Source: CAZKAP01 sp964550895
GTDB lineage: Bacteria > Bacteroidota > Bacteroidia > Flavobacteriales > Flavobacteriaceae
Assembly: GCA_964550895.1 (NCBI GenBank)
Contig: CAZKAP010000006.1
Coordinates: forward strand, 13,069-77,068
DNA length: 64,000 nucleotides
Reading direction: 5' to 3'
Shown here: positions 52,151-61,208 of the stretch, in pieces
How the letters are laid out: the number at the start of each line of letters is the position of its first letter
How positions within the stretch are numbered: the first letter of the stretch is position 1
Made by a program: the position numbers and the translations under genes
The notes under the pieces: model-generated
What the model was told of the DNA's origin: nothing
The model's input: the letters and a program-made list of their open reading frames with translations, nothing else
Database searches by the model: none

Positions 52151-53110
52151 TTAAAATTCATTCATGATCCTAAGGGCCAAATCCAGTGCCCGTGCCCCAT
52201 CTCGGAACGATACCACGGGATCCCTGCCTTCCGATATCGCATCGGCAAAGGTTTCCAACTCATCCAGTATGGCATTGTTTGGGGTCACCTCCGGGTTCTG
52301 GTAGTACAGCTGCTTCTTTCCCCCGTCCGGTGTAGGCAGGATCAGGTCATAGGGACCGGGCTGCTCCGGGGCATCCTTCATACGCAGTACTTCTGATTTT
52401 TTCTCCAGGAAATCCACGGTTATGTATGCATCTTTTTGAAAAAAGCGACTCTTCCTCATGTTCTTCATGGAGATGCGGCTGGCGGTCAGGTTGGCCACGC
52501 ACCCGTTCTGAAATTCAATCCTGGCATTAGCGATATCGGGCGTCGAACTCAAAACGGAAACCGCACTGGCATGTATGTCCCGCACCTCGGAGTTTACTAC
52601 GCTGAGTACTATGTCGAGGTCGTGAATCATCAGATCGAGTACTACGGGCACGTCGGTTCCCCTCGGATTGAATTCCGCGAGGCGATGGGTTTCGATAAAC
52701 ATGGCGTTGCCAATATGATCCCGGACGGCAGTAAAAGCCGGGTTAAAGCGCTCCACGTGTCCTACCTGTCCCCTGACTCCGTTGCGATCGGCCAGTTCGA
52801 TCAGCTCTTCGGCCTGCCTGAGATCCTGCGTAATGGGCTTTTCAATGAAAACATGCCTTCCCTCTTCCAGGGCGGTCCGGGCCAGTTCGAAATGGGCGAG
52901 GGTAGGGGTAACCACGACCACCACCTCGCAATGGTCTATCAGTTCTTCAGGAGATGCGAAGGCGTGGTATCCCAACTCGCGAGCAACCTGTTCGCTGGTT
53001 GTGGCATCCGGATCATAGAATCCTCCGAGGGTGTATTTTTCGGATTGCTTGAGCAATTTCAAGTGGATTTTGCCCAGATGACCCGCTCCGAGCACGCCTG
53101 CGGTCAGCAT
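52151..53110 (-). CDS. Gfo/Idh/MocA-family oxidoreductase
   Basis: 319 residues from the ATG at 53110. The NAD-binding motif GVLGAGHLGKIHL and the catalytic EKP lysine (HVFIEKPIT) are present, and a C-terminal substrate domain follows (VPVVLDLMIHDLDIVLSV, with the D-x2-H-D pattern). The substrate is not evident; the gene sits before hbd in a minus-strand run. An extension of nine residues to 53137 is possible but lacks support. Confidence 0.93.
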   Translation of the reverse strand: MLTAGVLGAGHLGKIHLKLLKQSEKYTLGGFYDPDATTSEQVARELGYHAFASPEELIDHCEVVVVVTPTLAHFELARTALEEGRHVFIEKPITQDLRQAEELIELADRNGVRGQVGHVERFNPAFTAVRDHIGNAMFIETHRLAEFNPRGTDVPVVLDLMIHDLDIVLSVVNSEVRDIHASAVSVLSSTPDIANARIEFQNGCVANLTASRISMKNMRKSRFFQKDAYITVDFLEKKSEVLRMKDAPEQPGPYDLILPTPDGGKKQLYYQNPEVTPNNAILDELETFADAISEGRDPVVSFRDGARALDLALRIMNEF

Positions 53111-53231
53111 AGAATAATTTTTGGCAAAAATAGGCATACCAAACTACATTACCTCAGTTGCGAACACCCAATTCCCCCGTCAAAATTGATGTAATTTTGA
53201 GACGGCCACCAGAGGCCGTTTGGAATTAAGC

Positions 53232-53897
53232 ATGGGAGAAAAAACGGATTCCTTTAAATTCAGGGGACGGAGAAATGCCCTCGCCGATATTCTGATTTCC
53301 AAGGGAATACAGGACGAGGCGGTACTTCAGGCCATACGAACAGTTCCCCGTCACTGGTTTATGGACAGTGTTTTCGAGGATCACGCCTATGAGGATAAAG
53401 CCTTCCCCATAGGTGCAGATCAGACCATTTCACAGCCCTATACCGTGGCGTATCAGACGGAGTTACTCGCGCTGAGTCCCGGTGATCGGGTACTGGAAAT
53501 TGGAACCGGTAGTGGCTATCAGTCCGCCGTACTCGTAGCTATGGGGATGCAGGTGTACAGCATTGAGCGTCAGTGGACCCTGTTCAAGAAAACGCAGTTG
53601 TTCCTCAGGAATACCCCATACTCTCCTAAGAAACTCATCTTCGGAGACGGGTACCAGGGCCTGGAGGAAAAGGCGCCTTTTGATGGGATACTCGTTACGG
53701 CCGGAGCCCCTGAAGTTCCCAGGAAACTGCTCAGTCAGCTGAAGATCGGAGGCAGGCTGGTTGTACCTATCGGCGTGGATGTGCAACGAATGACGGTCTT
53801 TACCCGCGTAGAGGACAAGAAATTCAAGAAGGATACCCTGGGGGCGTTCCGTTTCGTGCCCATGCTGGGGGATCGGTTTCAACCCGGGGAGGATTAG
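53232..53897 (+). CDS. pcm: Protein-L-isoaspartate O-methyltransferase
   Basis: 221 residues from the ATG at 53232; a TTG 12 bases earlier is possible. The SAM motif VLEIGTGSGYQSAVLV and the earlier IGADQTISQPYTVA are diagnostic. The enzyme starts repair of isoaspartyl residues in aged proteins. It overlaps the convergent smpB stop by four bases. The upstream gap to 53110 shows no clear promoter. Confidence 0.95.
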   Translation: MGEKTDSFKFRGRRNALADILISKGIQDEAVLQAIRTVPRHWFMDSVFEDHAYEDKAFPIGADQTISQPYTVAYQTELLALSPGDRVLEIGTGSGYQSAVLVAMGMQVYSIERQWTLFKKTQLFLRNTPYSPKKLIFGDGYQGLEEKAPFDGILVTAGAPEVPRKLLSQLKIGGRLVVPIGVDVQRMTVFTRVEDKKFKKDTLGAFRFVPMLGDRFQPGED

Positions 53898-54355
53898 TTG
53901 TTATGGGCTTTTTTAATGCGGTCGAGATCCTTCCGGGTGTCTCGTTCCTTGATGGCCTCCCTTTTGTCGTACTGCTTTTTACCTTTGGCCAGGGCTATGG
54001 TTAATTTGGCCCAACCCCTTTCATTTATAAACAGATTCAGCGGCACCACGGTCAGGCCGGAGGTGGCGACCTGCTTGCGGAGTTTGCGAAGTTCGGAACG
54101 CTGCAGCAGCAGTTTCCTGCTGGCCTTGGGACGATGGTTGGTATACCCCCCGTGAGTGTATTCGTCGATTTGCATATTGATGACGTAAAGCTCCCCTCGT
54201 TCGTTAAACTCACAAAAACTCTGACTCAGTGAGGCCTTACCCTGGCGTATGGACTTGATTTCGGTCCCTGCAAGGACGATTCCGGCTACATACTGGTCCA
54301 GCAATTCGTAATCGAAACGTGCTCGTTTGTTCTTTATGGATATCTGGTTCTTCAA
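53894..54355 (-). CDS. smpB: SsrA-binding protein
   Basis: 153 residues from a TTG at 54355; no in-frame ATG is near and the family N-terminus (KNKRARFDYELLDQYVAGIVL) begins just after it. GTEIKSIRQGKASL, the F-C-E-F-N segment and the basic C-terminal tail that contacts the ribosome are present. SmpB with tmRNA frees stalled ribosomes; the tmRNA gene is not in this window. The 54356-54556 gap holds only a possible porP promoter element (TATCTTCG at 54510-54517) and no gene. Confidence 0.96.
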   Translation of the reverse strand: MKNQISIKNKRARFDYELLDQYVAGIVLAGTEIKSIRQGKASLSQSFCEFNERGELYVINMQIDEYTHGGYTNHRPKASRKLLLQRSELRKLRKQVATSGLTVVPLNLFINERGWAKLTIALAKGKKQYDKREAIKERDTRKDLDRIKKAHNN

Positions 54356-54556
54356 GCTTCGAGGGATTCACTGCGTTCAAACGGTCAGTTCGCGGGACGG
54401 TATTTCGTCGATCACATCCCGTGAACAGTATGGGGCAGAATCTTTACAAAATGTTAACAGCCCGGTAAAAAAAAAGCCTGCTCCTTCGCATGAAAGAAGC
54501 GAATTTACATATCTTCGTCGTCAGTTTTATACAGTTTATCGATTAAAATGCCTCAC

Positions 54557-55993
54557 ATGAAGTTGGAAAAGGCAATCCTAAACAGGATTTTAGTGTTCAC
54601 TATACTCCTGGTGGGTGCAGGGCAGCACCTTCGTTCTCAGACGCTCTTTGTGCCCAGTGATCTCAGGCAGCACAACCTGACACAGTTCAATGCCAGTCTG
54701 GTGAATCCAACGTTTTCTTACGACTGGGATCAGCCGAGATCGGTTACGGCCTGGGCGCGTTACCAGTGGGATGGAATCAGTGCAGACCCCACTACCCTCG
54801 TGGTAAATTACAGCCAGCGAATTGGCAGTCGCATGTCCGGTGGGCTGGGTGCCTTCAAACACAATACCGGTATTTTCGAACAACTCGGTGGCTATGTAAA
54901 TCTGGCGTATGCGTTTCCCCTGGGCGAAAACAGCAATCTCATTTTTGCCGCCAACGGTTTCATATACGATAAATCCCTGGCCGACGCAGAAGACCGTTTT
55001 ATACCGGACGCCTTCCTTGACCTTCCCGGACTTGAATCGACTACGGGCATGGTGTTCTCCTTGCAGACAGGGATGAGACTTCAGCTCGATCGCTTCAACG
55101 CAGCATTCGGAGTGGAGAATACCTACGACTACAATTTCGGGCTGGATCTCAGGGAAACGACGAATCCACAGCGGGTGTTTCAGGGATTATTCAGTTACGA
55201 CATTCCGATCACGGTAGGGAGCAACGAAGGTACGATCCGTCCAATTTTTTACGGAGAAGGGTCGGGCGTAGATGAGTTTCGTTACGGAGGTACCGTACTT
55301 TTTACCACACCCAAGTTCTGGGTTCAGGCCGGCTATAATGATTTCTACGGTGCAGCAGGTGGTATGGGCGTGACCCTTTTCGACAAATGGTCGATCGGGG
55401 CGCTTATCGAGGTTGGGATTGAAGATCCTACCAGTGATGTGGATCCTACCTTCGAGATTATCACCTCCTACAATCTGGGCAGGCAGACCTCCAAGGCAAA
55501 ACGCAAGAAAAAGCAGGAGGAGCAGGACGCACTGGATCGCGCCGTGGAGGCCGAACGGCAGAAGGCGCTGGAAGAGGAACGCCGCCGCAGGGCCATAGCA
55601 CAGCAGGATTCGATCTATCAGGCTCGCCTGGCCGAAAAGAGAAGAATGGACAGCATCGCAAGGGCCGAAGAGGAACAGCGCAGACTGGAACTCGCCGAGG
55701 AAGAACGCAGGGCTCTGGAAAACGAGCGCATTGAACAGGTTTCCAACGTGGACGGTATGCAGAAAGGGTATTACCTGATTGCGAATGTCTTTTCCACGGA
55801 AAAGTATTTCCAGCGATTTATGACACGACTGAGGAGAGAGGGGCTGGAGCCCAAGTATTTCTACCGGGGTCTCAATGGGTACAACTACGTGTATCTCGAT
55901 CGTTACGAAACACTCAGGGATGCCAGACAGGCACGTGATTCACAGTATTTCGGAAGATACTTCGGAGAAACCTGGATATTCCATGTGAAATAG
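54557..55993 (+). CDS. PorP/SprF-family outer-membrane protein fused to a coiled coil and a SPOR-like domain
   Basis: 478 residues from the ATG at 54557, giving a signal peptide ending near 27. Residues to about 305 form the PorP/SprF beta-barrel (YSQRIGSRMSGGLGAFKHNTG and FRYGGTVLFTTPKFWVQAGYNDFYG). A highly charged coiled coil of Glu/Arg/Ala heptads (about 310-395) follows, then a ~80-residue C-terminal domain (GYYLIANVFSTEKYFQRFMTRL and GYNYVYLDRYETLRDARQ) that looks like a SPOR fold. PorP/SprF proteins usually stop at about 300 residues and serve type IX secretion or anchoring. A peptidoglycan link is suggested. Confidence 0.88.
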   Translation: MKLEKAILNRILVFTILLVGAGQHLRSQTLFVPSDLRQHNLTQFNASLVNPTFSYDWDQPRSVTAWARYQWDGISADPTTLVVNYSQRIGSRMSGGLGAFKHNTGIFEQLGGYVNLAYAFPLGENSNLIFAANGFIYDKSLADAEDRFIPDAFLDLPGLESTTGMVFSLQTGMRLQLDRFNAAFGVENTYDYNFGLDLRETTNPQRVFQGLFSYDIPITVGSNEGTIRPIFYGEGSGVDEFRYGGTVLFTTPKFWVQAGYNDFYGAAGGMGVTLFDKWSIGALIEVGIEDPTSDVDPTFEIITSYNLGRQTSKAKRKKKQEEQDALDRAVEAERQKALEEERRRRAIAQQDSIYQARLAEKRRMDSIARAEEEQRRLELAEEERRALENERIEQVSNVDGMQKGYYLIANVFSTEKYFQRFMTRLRREGLEPKYFYRGLNGYNYVYLDRYETLRDARQARDSQYFGRYFGETWIFHVK

Positions 55994-56019
55994 AACCGAT
56001 CAAACGACAAAGGCAATAC

Positions 56020-56056
56020 GGCCCGGCATCCCAAAAGGTGCCGGGCCTTTATTTTG
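56020..56056 (+). terminator. Terminator of the PorP-SPOR gene
   Basis: A 9-bp perfect stem (GGCCCGGCA 56020-56028 with TGCCGGGCC 56039-56047) and a 10-base loop are followed by TTTATTTTG. It overlaps the end of the convergent TetR gene. On the other strand the following T-tract is poor, so it is mainly one-directional. Confidence 0.85.
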
Positions 56057-56648
56057 TGATGAGCTCCCGGTCCAGCAGGTATCCGATGTAATTAGCAGTG
56101 TTGATCAGGTATTTGTGATCCGACATCAGGGTGAAGTTTGCAACGGCCCCCTGGATCAGGGTCATGAACTGTCGGGCGAACTGGGCTGGGGGAACGGATA
56201 TGCTGAATTCACCTCGATTCACCCCTTCTTCGACTACTACGGCCAGCTTTCCCTCCAGTTCCCTGAGGATTTCCTTAACGGCGGAGTAGATCGTCGCATT
56301 GTTGTTTCGTGAGTCAATTCCCATATTGACAATGGGGCAGCCTCCAAGCGGCTCGGTGAATTCGTCGTATTTCTTGTAGAATTCAAGAAACTTCTCCAGT
56401 CGTTCCCTCGCGGTGCCTTCCGATTGCAGTAAAGGATCAATCTGTACAAAGAGCAGTGTTCTGTGGCGCTTTAGGGCCGCAAGGGCCAGGTCCAGCTTGT
56501 TTTCGAAATTCCCGTAGATGGCCCCCTTGGTCAGACCGGTAGCCTCGGTCAGGTGGCTCATGCTGGTTCCCACATACCCGTATTTGTTGAAAATCGGGGC
56601 CACGGTTTCGATGATGTAATGCGCAGTCCGCTCTGCCTTTCCGCTCAT
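56049..56648 (-). CDS. TetR/AcrR-family transcriptional regulator
   Basis: 199 residues from the ATG at 56648 (MSGKAERTAHYIIETVAPIF); an extension to 56675 has a weak start context. The helix-turn-helix GTSMSHLTEATGLTKGAIYGNFENKLDLALAAL is typical, and the ligand domain has the short CPIVNMG segment. No efflux or enzyme gene is adjacent, so the target may be itself or a distant gene. A candidate operator lies at 56678-56693. Confidence 0.93.
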   Translation of the reverse strand: MSGKAERTAHYIIETVAPIFNKYGYVGTSMSHLTEATGLTKGAIYGNFENKLDLALAALKRHRTLLFVQIDPLLQSEGTARERLEKFLEFYKKYDEFTEPLGGCPIVNMGIDSRNNNATIYSAVKEILRELEGKLAVVVEEGVNRGEFSISVPPAQFARQFMTLIQGAVANFTLMSDHKYLINTANYIGYLLDRELITK

Positions 56649-56677
56649 GGTTGTGCATTTTTCGCGAAGATACAAAC

Positions 56678-56693
56678 AATACTGAATGGTATT
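56678..56693. promoter_or_regulatory. Candidate autoregulatory operator for the TetR gene
   Basis: AATAC(6)GTATT is a perfect 5-bp inverted repeat 30 bases upstream of the TetR ATG. On the minus strand a TATCTTCG element (56672-56665), close to TAnnTTTG, lies between it and the start, so a bound dimer would block the promoter. Confidence 0.4.
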
Positions 56694-56736
56694 AATTGAA
56701 ATTCCCCGGACCGAACCTCATGTACCATCCGGGGAA
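56694..56736 (-). terminator. Intrinsic terminator of clpB
   Basis: On the minus strand a 9-bp perfect stem (TTCCCCGGA/TCCGGGGAA, 56736-56728 with 56710-56702) with a 17-base loop is followed by TTTCAATT. It lies 27 bases after the clpB stop and just upstream of the candidate TetR operator. Confidence 0.7.
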
Positions 56737-56762
56737 CCCCACTCGTCGGTTTTCGGCCAATT

Positions 56763-59345
56763 TTAATTCTGAGGCCTAAAAACCAATTGCCCGTCAAAGG
56801 CATCGAGCAGGATCATGTCGTCCGAACTGATCGTACCCGAGAGCAGATCCCGCGAAAGTTTGTTGAGGACTTCGCGCTGAATCTGCCGTTTTACGGGCCG
56901 TGCACCATATCTGGGATCAAAGCCCTTTTCGGAGAGGAAATCGATGGCCTCTTCGGTGGCATCCAGAGTAATGTTCCGCTCCGATAACTGCTTGCTCAGC
57001 CTTCGTAGATGCATCTGTACTATAGTCCGAATCTCGTTCCTGTCGAGAGAATTAAAGATGACGATGTCGTCGATACGGTTCAGGAATTCCGGCCTAAGAG
57101 TCTGCCTGAGAAGGCCCAATACCCTTTCCTGCACTTCAGGGGATTCGGTCAGCATATCGGAATCGATAGACTGTTGAATGAATTCGCTCCCCAGGTTGCT
57201 CGTCATGATGATAACGGTGTTGCGGAAATCGGCTACCCGGCCTTTATTGTCAGTAAGCCGCCCCTCATCCAGGACCTGCAGTAGGATGTTAAAGGTATCG
57301 GGATGGGCTTTCTCGATTTCGTCCAGCAAGACTACGGAGTACGGCCTGCGGCGAACGGCTTCCGTCAGTTGTCCGCCTTCTTCATAGCCAACGTAGCCTG
57401 GAGGTGCCCCTACCAAACGGCTTACCGAATGCTTTTCCTGGTATTCGCTCATATCGATACGGGTCATCGCATTCTCATCATCGAAAAGGAATTCGGCCAG
57501 GGCCTTGGCTAATTCGGTCTTTCCAACTCCTGTAGAACCCAGGAAAAGGAAAGAGCCTATGGGACGATGGTTGTCCTGCAGGCCTGCCCGACTGCGCCGG
57601 ATGGCGTCGGATACCACTCCGATGGCCTTTTCCTGTCCGATTACCCGATTCGTGAGTACATCTTCCAATTGCAGTAGCTTTTCCTTTTCGCTCATCAACA
57701 TTTTTTGCACGGGTATGCCGGTCCATCGGGCCACGACCTCGGCGATGTCATCCGAAGTCACCTCCTCCTGAATCAGAGCATCCTGGCCCTGTTGATCCGC
57801 GAGACGTTGCTGCAGGGATTCCAGCCGTGTCTGTGCCTCCTTGATCTTCCCGTAGCGAAGTTCAGCCACCCGGCCATAATCGCCATTCCGCTCGGCCCTT
57901 TCCGATTCAATTTTGAATTCCTCAATTTCCAGCTTGGTCTTTTGTATATCGTCTATAACGGATTTTTCCTGCTCCCAGCGGGCGAAAATCTCGTTGCGCT
58001 CCTCCCTGAGGTTGGCGAGCTCTACATTCAGATCCTTGAGTTTGTCCGGGTCGTTTTCCCGCTTAATCGCCTCGACTTCGATCTCCAATTGCATGATCCT
58101 GCGGTCCAGCTTGTCGAGCTCTTCCGGCTTGGAATTGATCTCCAGACGCAGTTTGGCTGCCGCCTCGTCCATAAGGTCGATCGCCTTGTCGGGGAGGAAT
58201 CGGCTGGGAATGTAGCGCTCTGATAACATTACTGCACTGATTACCGCTTCGTCCCTGATCCGTACCTTGTGGTGCGCTTCGTACTTCTCTTTGATTCCCC
58301 TGAGGATCGAGATGGCATCCTCTTTGGATGGTTCGTCCACCAGGACTTTCTGAAATCGGCGTTCGAGAGCCTTATCGTTTTCGAAATACTTCTGGAATTC
58401 ATCCAGGGTGGTGGCACCTATGGCCCGCAATTCACCTCTGGCGAGAGCGGGTTTAAGGATGTTGGCCGCGTCCATGGCACCCTGTCCGCCACCGGCTCCA
58501 ACCAGGGTGTGTATTTCATCTATGAAAAGCACGACCTGCCCGTCGGATTTGACCACTTCCTTAACCACGGATTTCAGGCGTTCTTCGAATTCTCCCTTGT
58601 ACTTGGCCCCGGCAAGGAGCGCCCCCATATCCAGGGAATAGATGTTTTTATCCTTTAGGTTTTCAGGTACATCACCTTGTACAATTCGGTGAGCCAGTCC
58701 TTCCGCTATCGCCGTTTTGCCCACACCGGGTTCGCCGACGAGTATGGGGTTGTTTTTGGTTCTTCTCGAAAGAATCTGCAGTATACGCCTGATTTCCTCG
58801 TCACGACCGATTACCGGATCCAGCTTGCCCAAATCGGCCAGTGTATTCAGGTTCTTGGCGTATTTTTCCAGCGATTGATACGTATCTTCCGCGGTTTCTG
58901 AGGTTACGCGCTGCCCGCCCCGGAGTTCGATTATGGCCTTCTTCAGTTCACCTTCCGTGATCCCCTGATCCTTTAGGAATGTGCCAAAACTTCCCGTAGA
59001 GCCGAAAAGTGCAAGGATGAGGTGTTCTATGGCGATGTAATCGTCGTTCATTTCACGGGAAATCCCCTGGGCCTTCTGAATCAGTCGAGAGACACTCTGG
59101 GAGGCGGACAAATCGCCCCCCTCTACTTTAGGGAGCCGCTGAATTTCCTTTTGCAGGACCTGTTCGAGCAGTTCGGGCCGCTTTCCCAGCTTTTTCAGCA
59201 GGAATGGGAGTATATTCCTGTCGGTTTGAATTACGGCCAGTGCCAGGTGGTTCTCTTCCAACTGGGGGTTATTGTGCTGCATGGCAAGCTCCTGGGCCTT
59301 TTGCAGGACTTCTTGTGTTTTTATTGTAAAATTGTGTGTGTTCAT
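56763..59345 (-). CDS. clpB: ClpB disaggregase
   Basis: 860 residues from the ATG at 59345 (MNTHNFTIKTQEVL). The N-domain is followed by two AAA+ modules with Walker A motifs GEPGVGKT and GSTGVGKT, the long coiled-coil middle domain (about 405-525) between them, and the sensor-2 region GARPVKRQIQREVLN. With DnaK it extracts proteins from aggregates. No HrcA (CIRCE) inverted repeat is visible upstream. It is divergent from the bacilliredoxin-like gene. Confidence 0.97.
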   Translation of the reverse strand: MNTHNFTIKTQEVLQKAQELAMQHNNPQLEENHLALAVIQTDRNILPFLLKKLGKRPELLEQVLQKEIQRLPKVEGGDLSASQSVSRLIQKAQGISREMNDDYIAIEHLILALFGSTGSFGTFLKDQGITEGELKKAIIELRGGQRVTSETAEDTYQSLEKYAKNLNTLADLGKLDPVIGRDEEIRRILQILSRRTKNNPILVGEPGVGKTAIAEGLAHRIVQGDVPENLKDKNIYSLDMGALLAGAKYKGEFEERLKSVVKEVVKSDGQVVLFIDEIHTLVGAGGGQGAMDAANILKPALARGELRAIGATTLDEFQKYFENDKALERRFQKVLVDEPSKEDAISILRGIKEKYEAHHKVRIRDEAVISAVMLSERYIPSRFLPDKAIDLMDEAAAKLRLEINSKPEELDKLDRRIMQLEIEVEAIKRENDPDKLKDLNVELANLREERNEIFARWEQEKSVIDDIQKTKLEIEEFKIESERAERNGDYGRVAELRYGKIKEAQTRLESLQQRLADQQGQDALIQEEVTSDDIAEVVARWTGIPVQKMLMSEKEKLLQLEDVLTNRVIGQEKAIGVVSDAIRRSRAGLQDNHRPIGSFLFLGSTGVGKTELAKALAEFLFDDENAMTRIDMSEYQEKHSVSRLVGAPPGYVGYEEGGQLTEAVRRRPYSVVLLDEIEKAHPDTFNILLQVLDEGRLTDNKGRVADFRNTVIIMTSNLGSEFIQQSIDSDMLTESPEVQERVLGLLRQTLRPEFLNRIDDIVIFNSLDRNEIRTIVQMHLRRLSKQLSERNITLDATEEAIDFLSEKGFDPRYGARPVKRQIQREVLNKLSRDLLSGTISSDDMILLDAFDGQLVFRPQN

Positions 59346-59444
59346 TTTTTGATTTTTCTTAGAGGGGAGCAACAATTTTTCCAAAGCACAAAGGTTGTCA
59401 ATACGGCAGTTTATTTGTGTTTTTTAATGACAAAAAGACAGCTT

Positions 59445-59831
59445 ATGGGATTTTGGGATCTATGGAGTGGTAAAAATGCATCGCCGGAAAAGGAGTTATG
59501 GGAGGCACTCGAGACCCTGGACCAATGGTCGGGCCTGCTCAATGCTTCCTATGGCCGGGATCAATGGCTTTTTAAACATTCTGGAAGCTGTGGAATCAGC
59601 CTGAGTGTAAAGCGCAGGTTAGAGGGCAGAATGGCCGAATGGACTACCGAATCGGATCGCTTTATATTGGATGTGATCGGTAGCCGGGAACTGAGTATAC
59701 AGGTTGCCGGAGACCTTGACCTGCTGCACCAGTCCCCACAGCTGATCATTGTCCGGGGTGGGAAGTCCATATGGGATGCCTCTCACTACGACATCCTGGA
59801 CTTTCATCCGGATTCCCTGAAGGCGAACTGA
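59445..59831 (+). CDS. Monothiol bacilliredoxin-like protein (BrxC/YtxJ, DUF2847 type)
   Basis: 128 residues from the ATG at 59445; an in-frame ATG 18 bases upstream is possible. A thioredoxin-like fold has the single Cys of FKHSGSCGIS (C49). Such proteins remove bacillithiol from oxidised thiols. Its position divergent from clpB suggests a stress role, but no shared operator is visible. A conserved C-terminal GGKSIWDASHYDI stretch is typical of the family. Confidence 0.85.
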   Translation: MGFWDLWSGKNASPEKELWEALETLDQWSGLLNASYGRDQWLFKHSGSCGISLSVKRRLEGRMAEWTTESDRFILDVIGSRELSIQVAGDLDLLHQSPQLIIVRGGKSIWDASHYDILDFHPDSLKAN

Positions 59832-59899
59832 AGAGTCGAAGTACAATAATGGTTCAAATGATCTGCCTAATTTGTACTTTCACGGTCTAATATACTGTC

Positions 59900-61189
59900 A
59901 TGAGGGATACCGAAATCTTCGATCGAATTCAAAGGGAAAAAGAGCGCCAGGTCAATGGCATTGAACTGATTGCCTCCGAGAATTTTGCCAGCCCGGCCGT
60001 GATGGAGGCCATGGGTTCGGTACTGACTAACAAGTATGCGGAAGGCTATCCGGGCAAGCGCTATTACGGTGGTTGTGAGATTGTCGATGAGATTGAGACC
60101 ATCGCCATACAGCGGGCCAGGGAGCTCTTCGATGCCGAATACGCCAACGTTCAGCCGCATTCCGGCTCTCAGGCCAATGCTGCGGTATACCTGGCCTGTA
60201 TGAAGCCCGGGGACACCCTGATGGGCTTCGATTTGGCGCATGGCGGCCACCTCACGCACGGATCTCCCGTAAATTTCTCAGGCAAAACCTATCGTGTGGT
60301 CTTTTACGGTGTGGATCGGGAGACCGGACTCCTGAACTATGAAACCATACTGGAGAAGGCCGCTAAAGAACGCCCCAAAATCATTATAGCCGGAGCCTCT
60401 GCGTACTCAAGAGATATCGATTACGCCCGGTTCCGACAGATCGCTGATGAGGTTGGCGCCCTCCTGCTCGCGGATATTTCACACCCCTCAGGACTGATCG
60501 CTAAGGGACTGCTTTCCAATGCCGTGGAGCATAGTCATATCGTTACCACTACGACGCATAAAACACTACGTGGCCCCAGGGGTGGACTTATACTCATGGG
60601 GAAAAACTTCGATAATCCCTTTGATATACGGTTGAAGAATGGAAAGCTCAGGAAGATGTCGGCCCTGCTCGACCTGGCCATCTTTCCGGGTATTCAGGGT
60701 GGACCACTCGAACATGTGGTTGCGGCCAAGGCCGTGGCTTTCCGGGAGGCCCTTTCGGATTCCTTTGATCAGTATGTGCGCCAGGTACGAACAAACGCCC
60801 AGAAGATGTCCCAATTGTTGCAGGAGCGAGGCTACCATGTGCTATCCGGTGGAACGGATAACCACATGTTGCTGATTGACCTGAGGAATAAGGGGATCAC
60901 CGGTAAGATTGCCGAGGCCAGTCTGGAGCTTGCAGGCATTACGGCTAACAAAAACATGGTGCCCTTTGATACCGAATCGCCCTTTGTAACGTCGGGCATA
61001 CGTCTGGGAACTCCTGCGATTACTACCCGGGGCATGAAGGAGGGCGATATGGAATTCATCGTCGAAAGTATAGATCAGGCCCTGACGGAACGCGAAAATA
61101 GCGGTGCGCTGTCCGAGCTGAAGAAACGTATAGCCGAGCGAATGGGCGACTTCCCGCTCTACCAGGAGGCGGAACGCGTGGGCATCTGA
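59900..61189 (+). CDS. glyA: Serine hydroxymethyltransferase
   Basis: 429 residues. PLP is bound at K221 in TTTTHKTLRGPRGG, and ELIASENFASPAV, SGSQANAAVY and ADISHPSGLIAKGL are the standard segments. It converts serine and tetrahydrofolate to glycine and methylene-THF. The N-terminus begins normally at the ATG; the upstream 68 bases show only imperfect promoter-like sequences. It is convergent with the beta-helix gene. Confidence 0.97.
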   Translation: MRDTEIFDRIQREKERQVNGIELIASENFASPAVMEAMGSVLTNKYAEGYPGKRYYGGCEIVDEIETIAIQRARELFDAEYANVQPHSGSQANAAVYLACMKPGDTLMGFDLAHGGHLTHGSPVNFSGKTYRVVFYGVDRETGLLNYETILEKAAKERPKIIIAGASAYSRDIDYARFRQIADEVGALLLADISHPSGLIAKGLLSNAVEHSHIVTTTTHKTLRGPRGGLILMGKNFDNPFDIRLKNGKLRKMSALLDLAIFPGIQGGPLEHVVAAKAVAFREALSDSFDQYVRQVRTNAQKMSQLLQERGYHVLSGGTDNHMLLIDLRNKGITGKIAEASLELAGITANKNMVPFDTESPFVTSGIRLGTPAITTRGMKEGDMEFIVESIDQALTERENSGALSELKKRIAERMGDFPLYQEAERVGI

Positions 61190-61208
61190 GGTTGGGGAGC
61201 TCTGCGCT

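Noticed and set aside
52436..53194. 252-codon plus-strand frame opposite the Gfo/Idh gene
   Set aside because: The minus-strand oxidoreductase is clearly real; the opposite frame shows no family resemblance.
59346..59444. CIRCE-type heat-shock operator before clpB
   Set aside because: No TTAGCACTC-N9-GAGTGCTAA-like repeat is present in the region.
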